DNA of 8,693 nucleotides, from assembly GCA_030039095.1 (NCBI GenBank), contig JASHQP010000047.1, forward strand, positions 1 through 8,693, in the 5' to 3' direction. This DNA is from Streptosporangiaceae bacterium (GTDB taxonomy: Bacteria; Actinomycetota; Actinomycetes; Streptosporangiales; Streptosporangiaceae). The translations under genes were made by a program, and so were the position numbers. The notes under the pieces are model-generated. The model did no database searches. It saw only the letters and a program-made list of their open reading frames with translations, and was not told where the DNA came from. Shown here one piece after another: positions 6,051-8,693 of the stretch. Every line of letters begins with the position of its first letter. Position 1 is the stretch's first letter.

Positions 6051-6092
6051 CCGGTGACCGGGTTTGCGTTATCATCCAGAAGCCTTGTGACC
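6051..6092 (+). promoter_or_regulatory. Weak candidate promoter/operator for the amidohydrolase operon
   Basis: TATCAT (6070-6075) differs from the -10 consensus at one base, but I find no matching -35 at the right distance. A start near 6082 would leave about 33 nt before the TTG start. Nearby are the 11-bp palindrome CCGGTGACCGG (6051-6061) and a direct repeat of GTGACC at 6054-6059 and 6087-6092, 33 bp apart. These could be activator or repressor contacts, but chance is not excluded. Confidence 0.28.
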
Positions 6093-6104
6093 TGCGATGA
6101 CGCT

Positions 6105-6108
6105 GAGG
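6105..6108 (+). promoter_or_regulatory. Shine-Dalgarno that decides the TTG start
   Basis: GAGG at 6105-6108 lies 6 nt before the TTG at 6115-6117. An in-frame TGA at 6109-6111 rules out any earlier start, so the sequence itself fixes this rare initiation codon, unless the Met at codon 9 is used. Confidence 0.7.
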
Positions 6109-6114
6109 TGAAGT

Positions 6115-6825
6115 TTGCGGCTGTTCGACGCCAACTGGATGCAGATCGAGGAGTACCTGCGCCGCGACGACCGGATCGTCCTGCCGACCGGATCGACCGA
6201 GCAGCACGGCTTCCTCTCGCTGGGAACCGACGCGATCCTGGCCGAGCGGGTGGCGGTCGAGGCCGCCGAGCCGCTCGGCGTGCCGGTGCTGCCGGCGCTC
6301 CCGTTCGGGATGGCTCCCTATTTCGCCGCCTTCCCCGGAAGCATGAGCCTGCGCATCACCACCTACATCGAGGTGCTGCGCGACCTCCTTGACGGCCTGG
6401 CGGCGCAGGGCTTCCGCAAGATCGCGATCGTCAACGGGCACGGCGGCAACGCGCCGGCAACCGGGTTCATCCGCGAGTGGATCTGCCAGCCCCGGCCGGA
6501 CCGGGTGCAGGTGCTGTTCCACAGCTGGTACAACGCGCCGAAGACAACGGCGGCCGCGGATCAGTTCGACCGCGACCAGATGCACGGAGGCTGGGTGGAG
6601 AACTTCGCATGGACCAGGGTCGCCGGAGCGGACATGCCGCCCGAGCCCAAGCCGGTCATTCCCCGCGACCTCGTCGGGCAGCTCGGCCCGGCGCAGGTCA
6701 GGACCGCGGCGCCGGACGGCATGCTGGGCGGCGCCTACGCACGGCCGGACGAGGACATGCAGGTCGTCTGGGACGCCGGCGTGGCCGAGGTACGTGAACT
6801 GCTCGAGACCGGGTGGCTCCGGTGA
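6115..6825 (+). CDS. Creatininase-family metal-dependent amidohydrolase
   Basis: A 236-residue creatininase-fold enzyme; relatives hydrolyse cyclic or linear amides (creatinine, FAPy-type formamides, the mycofactocin peptide). The N-terminus RLFDANWMQIEEYL and the block LPTGSTEQHG are family-typical. Probable metal ligands are Glu29, His31, Asp39 (in LGTD) and His109 in VNGHGGN, with Glu162 in MHGGWVENF a plausible further ligand. The ligand loop reads HGFLSLGTD rather than the common HGPHLPLGTD, and HAGE reads HGGW, so it belongs to a side group and is probably not a true creatininase. No signal peptide; cytosolic. TTG start with GAGG 6 nt upstream and an in-frame stop two codons before. It heads an operon and overlaps the SDR start by 4 bp (GTGA). 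MftE is unlikely, as no mycofactocin genes are visible in the window. Substrate unknown. Confidence 0.88.
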   Translation: MRLFDANWMQIEEYLRRDDRIVLPTGSTEQHGFLSLGTDAILAERVAVEAAEPLGVPVLPALPFGMAPYFAAFPGSMSLRITTYIEVLRDLLDGLAAQGFRKIAIVNGHGGNAPATGFIREWICQPRPDRVQVLFHSWYNAPKTTAAADQFDRDQMHGGWVENFAWTRVAGADMPPEPKPVIPRDLVGQLGPAQVRTAAPDGMLGGAYARPDEDMQVVWDAGVAEVRELLETGWLR

Positions 6826-7526
6826 CCGCCGGGACGCTGGCCGGCAAGACCGCCGTGGTGACCGGCACGGCCCACGGCATCGGCTCCGCGATCGCCGAGG
6901 CGCTCCGCGGCGAGGGCGCGGACACCCACGGGGTCGACAAGGACCGGGCCGACCTCACCAACCCCGGCGAGGTCAGGGAGTTCTTCGGCTCCCTCGGCGG
7001 CGTCGACATCCTGGTCAACACCGCCGGGGGCGTCGTGGGGCAGGTGGGCCGGCCGATCGAGGAGGTCACCGACGATGCCTGGGACGCCGTCGTGCGGGCC
7101 AATCTGTACAGCGCGTTCCTGTGCACCCGGGCTGCGGTCCCCTTGATGAAGGAGCGCCGCTGGGGCCGGATCGTCAACATCTCCTCGGGGGCGGGCCGCG
7201 GCGTCAGCCTGACCGGCATCCAGGCCTACACCAGCGCAAAGGCGGGACAGATCGGGTTCACCCGGCAGATGGCGCACGAGCTCGGGCCGTTCGGCATAAC
7301 TGTGAACTGCATCGCCCCCGGGTTCATCCTCTCCAACCCGACCACGCAGCGGCAGTGGCAGAGCTACGGCGAGGAAGGCCAGCGCAAGCTGGTGGAAGGC
7401 ATAGCGACACGGCGGCTCGGGCAGCCGGAGGACATCGCCAACGGCGTGCTGTTCTTCGTGTCCGAGCGGTCCTCGTGGGTGACCGGGCAGACGATCTCGA
7501 TCGATGGTGGACATGCTCTCTTTTGA
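6822..7526 (+). CDS. Short-chain dehydrogenase/reductase (classical SDR, FabG-like)
   Basis: A 234-residue NAD(P)-dependent oxidoreductase of the classical SDR fold. Motifs (numbered from the GTG at 6822): cofactor loop TGTAHGIG (14-21), acidic Asp39 at the end of beta 2 (GVDKD), which favours NAD over NADP, NTAG (66-69), and catalytic Asn94, Ser122, Tyr136 and Lys140 (YTSAK). The C-terminus WVTGQTISIDGGHALF is typical. The distance from Ser122 to Tyr136 is one residue longer than in FabG. I prefer GTG 6822-6824 because it overlaps the amidohydrolase stop as GTGA, with a GGGTGG five nt upstream. An in-frame GTG at 6813 would add three residues. Its place between two amide-bond hydrolases suggests it oxidises or reduces an alcohol/carbonyl in the same pathway. 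A role in fatty acid synthesis is less likely in this context. Confidence 0.9.
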   Translation: MTAGTLAGKTAVVTGTAHGIGSAIAEALRGEGADTHGVDKDRADLTNPGEVREFFGSLGGVDILVNTAGGVVGQVGRPIEEVTDDAWDAVVRANLYSAFLCTRAAVPLMKERRWGRIVNISSGAGRGVSLTGIQAYTSAKAGQIGFTRQMAHELGPFGITVNCIAPGFILSNPTTQRQWQSYGEEGQRKLVEGIATRRLGQPEDIANGVLFFVSERSSWVTGQTISIDGGHALF

Positions 7527-8693
7527 TGCCGATGACGCGGGCTACCTGACCGAGCTCGCCGAGTACGTGGCGGTGCCCAGCGTCAGCAGGGACGCATCAG
7601 CCGAGACCATGCGGGCCGCGGCCGACTGGCTCGTCGCGCAGCTCGGGTTCGCGGGCGGCCGGGTCGTCGAGACCGACGGCCACCCCGCGGTGCGCGGCGA
7701 ATGGCTCGGCGCCGAGGGCGCGCCGACGATCCTCGTCTACGGCCACTACGACGTGCAGCCCACCGGCGACCTGGCCGAGTGGATCAGCCCCCCGTTCGAG
7801 CTGACCCTGGACGGCGACACCGTCCGGGGACGCGGCGCCACGGACGACAAGGGGCCGGTCTACATCGTGCTGAAGACCGCGCAGGCGTTCCTGGCCCAGG
7901 AGGGCGCGCTCCCGCTCAACGTGAAGTTCCTGTTCGAGGGCGAGGAAGAGATCGGCAGCCCGCACCTGCCCGCGTTCGTCCGCGAGCACGCCGGCGAGCT
8001 GGCCGCGGACCTCATGATCTCGGCGGACGGCGCGATGTGGCGGCCGAGCGAGCCCTCGGTGCAGCTGAAGTCCAAGGGCCTGGTGTCGATGGACATCGTC
8101 GTCGAGGGCGCCGACACCGACCTGCACTCGGGACGGTACGGGGGCACGGTCGCCAACCCGCTGCACGCGCTCAGCGAGGTGCTGGCGAGCCTGCACACGC
8201 CGGACGGGACCATCGCCGTGGCCGGGTTCCATGACGGCATCCCCGAGCTCACCGCCGAGCGCCGCGCCGAGATCGCCGCGATCGGTTTCGACGAGAAGGA
8301 GTACCTCGCCGCGCTCGGGCTCACCGAGGCGCACGGCGAGGCCGGGTACACCACGCTCGAGCGGCTCTGGGAGCGGCCGACGCTCGAGGTCAACGGCGTG
8401 ACCGGCGGCGGGAAGTACACGGTGATCCCGCACCTCGCCGTGGCGAACGTGTCCTGCCGGCTCGTGCCCGGGCAGGACCCGGACCACGTGATCGACGCGA
8501 TCGTGGCCCACGTCGCCGCGCACGCACCGCACGGGGTGCGGACCGAGGTGCGGCCGGACGACGCGCGGGTGCCCGCGTACACCATCCCGGCCGGCCACCC
8601 GGCCATCCGCGCGGCCACGGCCGCTCTCGAGGAGGTGTACCCGGGCCAGCAGGTGCTCCAGGCCTGCGTCGCCGGCACGCTCCCGGCCACCGC
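7513..8693 (+). CDS. M20-family metallopeptidase/dipeptidase (3' end beyond window)
   Basis: 393 codons are visible and the frame is still open at the edge; M20 dipeptidases usually run about 440-470 residues. Dizinc-site residues: His78 and Asp80 in GHYDVQP, bridging Asp111 in GATDDKG, catalytic Glu145 and ligand Glu146 in EGEEEIGS, and Asp172 in ISADGAMW. His205 in DLHSGRYGG begins the lid/dimerisation domain, and CRLVPGQDP near residue 320 marks return to the catalytic domain. The last ligand His should lie just past the window. Closest in style to carnosine-dipeptidase-like M20 enzymes (CNDP/DapE/ArgE superfamily), which cleave dipeptides or N-acyl amino acids in the cytosol. It overlaps the SDR gene by 14 bp. 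I chose ATG 7513; in-frame ATG 7504 and GTG 7507 also exist, none with a strong Shine-Dalgarno. It is probably the third step of the same operon. Confidence 0.9.
   Translation, partial: MLSFDADDAGYLTELAEYVAVPSVSRDASAETMRAAADWLVAQLGFAGGRVVETDGHPAVRGEWLGAEGAPTILVYGHYDVQPTGDLAEWISPPFELTLDGDTVRGRGATDDKGPVYIVLKTAQAFLAQEGALPLNVKFLFEGEEEIGSPHLPAFVREHAGELAADLMISADGAMWRPSEPSVQLKSKGLVSMDIVVEGADTDLHSGRYGGTVANPLHALSEVLASLHTPDGTIAVAGFHDGIPELTAERRAEIAAIGFDEKEYLAALGLTEAHGEAGYTTLERLWERPTLEVNGVTGGGKYTVIPHLAVANVSCRLVPGQDPDHVIDAIVAHVAAHAPHGVRTEVRPDDARVPAYTIPAGHPAIRAATAALEEVYPGQQVLQACVAGTLPAT

Noticed and set aside
6115..7526. Mycofactocin locus, from the creatininase-family gene next to an SDR and a TetR gene
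   Set aside because: No precursor peptide, radical SAM or glycosyltransferase genes are visible. The TetR gene is tied to the ABC operon, and the active-site loop does not point clearly to MftE.
7597..8598. A 333-codon minus-strand frame opposite the M20 gene
   Set aside because: The opposite strand carries all M20 metal-site motifs in the expected order. The antisense product is His/Arg/Val-rich without a domain.

Overview
The window is a gene-dense, very GC-rich stretch (roughly 70% by eye) with GTG and TTG starts, 4-bp gene overlaps and G/C-ending codons. Together with a bacterial wax ester synthase/diacylglycerol acyltransferase, this points to a high-GC actinobacterial chromosome. I cannot name the genus. 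I see no mobile element, CRISPR array, tRNA or rRNA.

Layout: (1) At 1-148 (-) lies the 5' end of a SAM-dependent methyltransferase that runs off the left edge. (2) At 324-2577 (+) is a two-gene lipid unit: an alpha/beta hydrolase and, 13 bp downstream, a WS/DGAT that makes triacylglycerol or wax ester. (3) At 2574-5957 (-) is a four-gene operon transcribed right to left: ABC-2 type permease, ABC ATPase A, ABC ATPase B and a TetR-family repressor. Every junction is a 4-bp start/stop overlap (GTGA, GTGA, ATGA). Its last gene converges with the WS/DGAT gene, and both end in one shared CTAG. (4) Positions 5958-6114 are a divergent control region. It holds a near-consensus promoter for the ABC operon, with inverted TCAA/TTGA half-sites over it. 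(5) At 6115-8693 (+) is a second operon: a creatininase-family amidohydrolase (TTG start), a short-chain dehydrogenase/reductase and an M20 metallopeptidase that runs off the right edge.

How the parts work together: the hydrolase and acyltransferase probably act on the same neutral-lipid or acyl pool. The ABC operon resembles a split form of the enterobacterial YbhF/YbhS exporter with its TetR regulator CecR; it would export a small hydrophobic or toxic compound that also serves as the repressor's ligand. The two ATPases are asymmetric: nearly all non-consensus residues fall in one of the two predicted ATP sites. The amidohydrolase-SDR-M20 set looks like a small catabolic route that opens or cleaves amide bonds and oxidises or reduces an intermediate; its substrate cannot be read from sequence.

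Most of this is recognisable family-level biology. The parts most worth a second look are the asymmetric split ATPase pair, the promoter/operator region and the undefined three-enzyme catabolic cassette.
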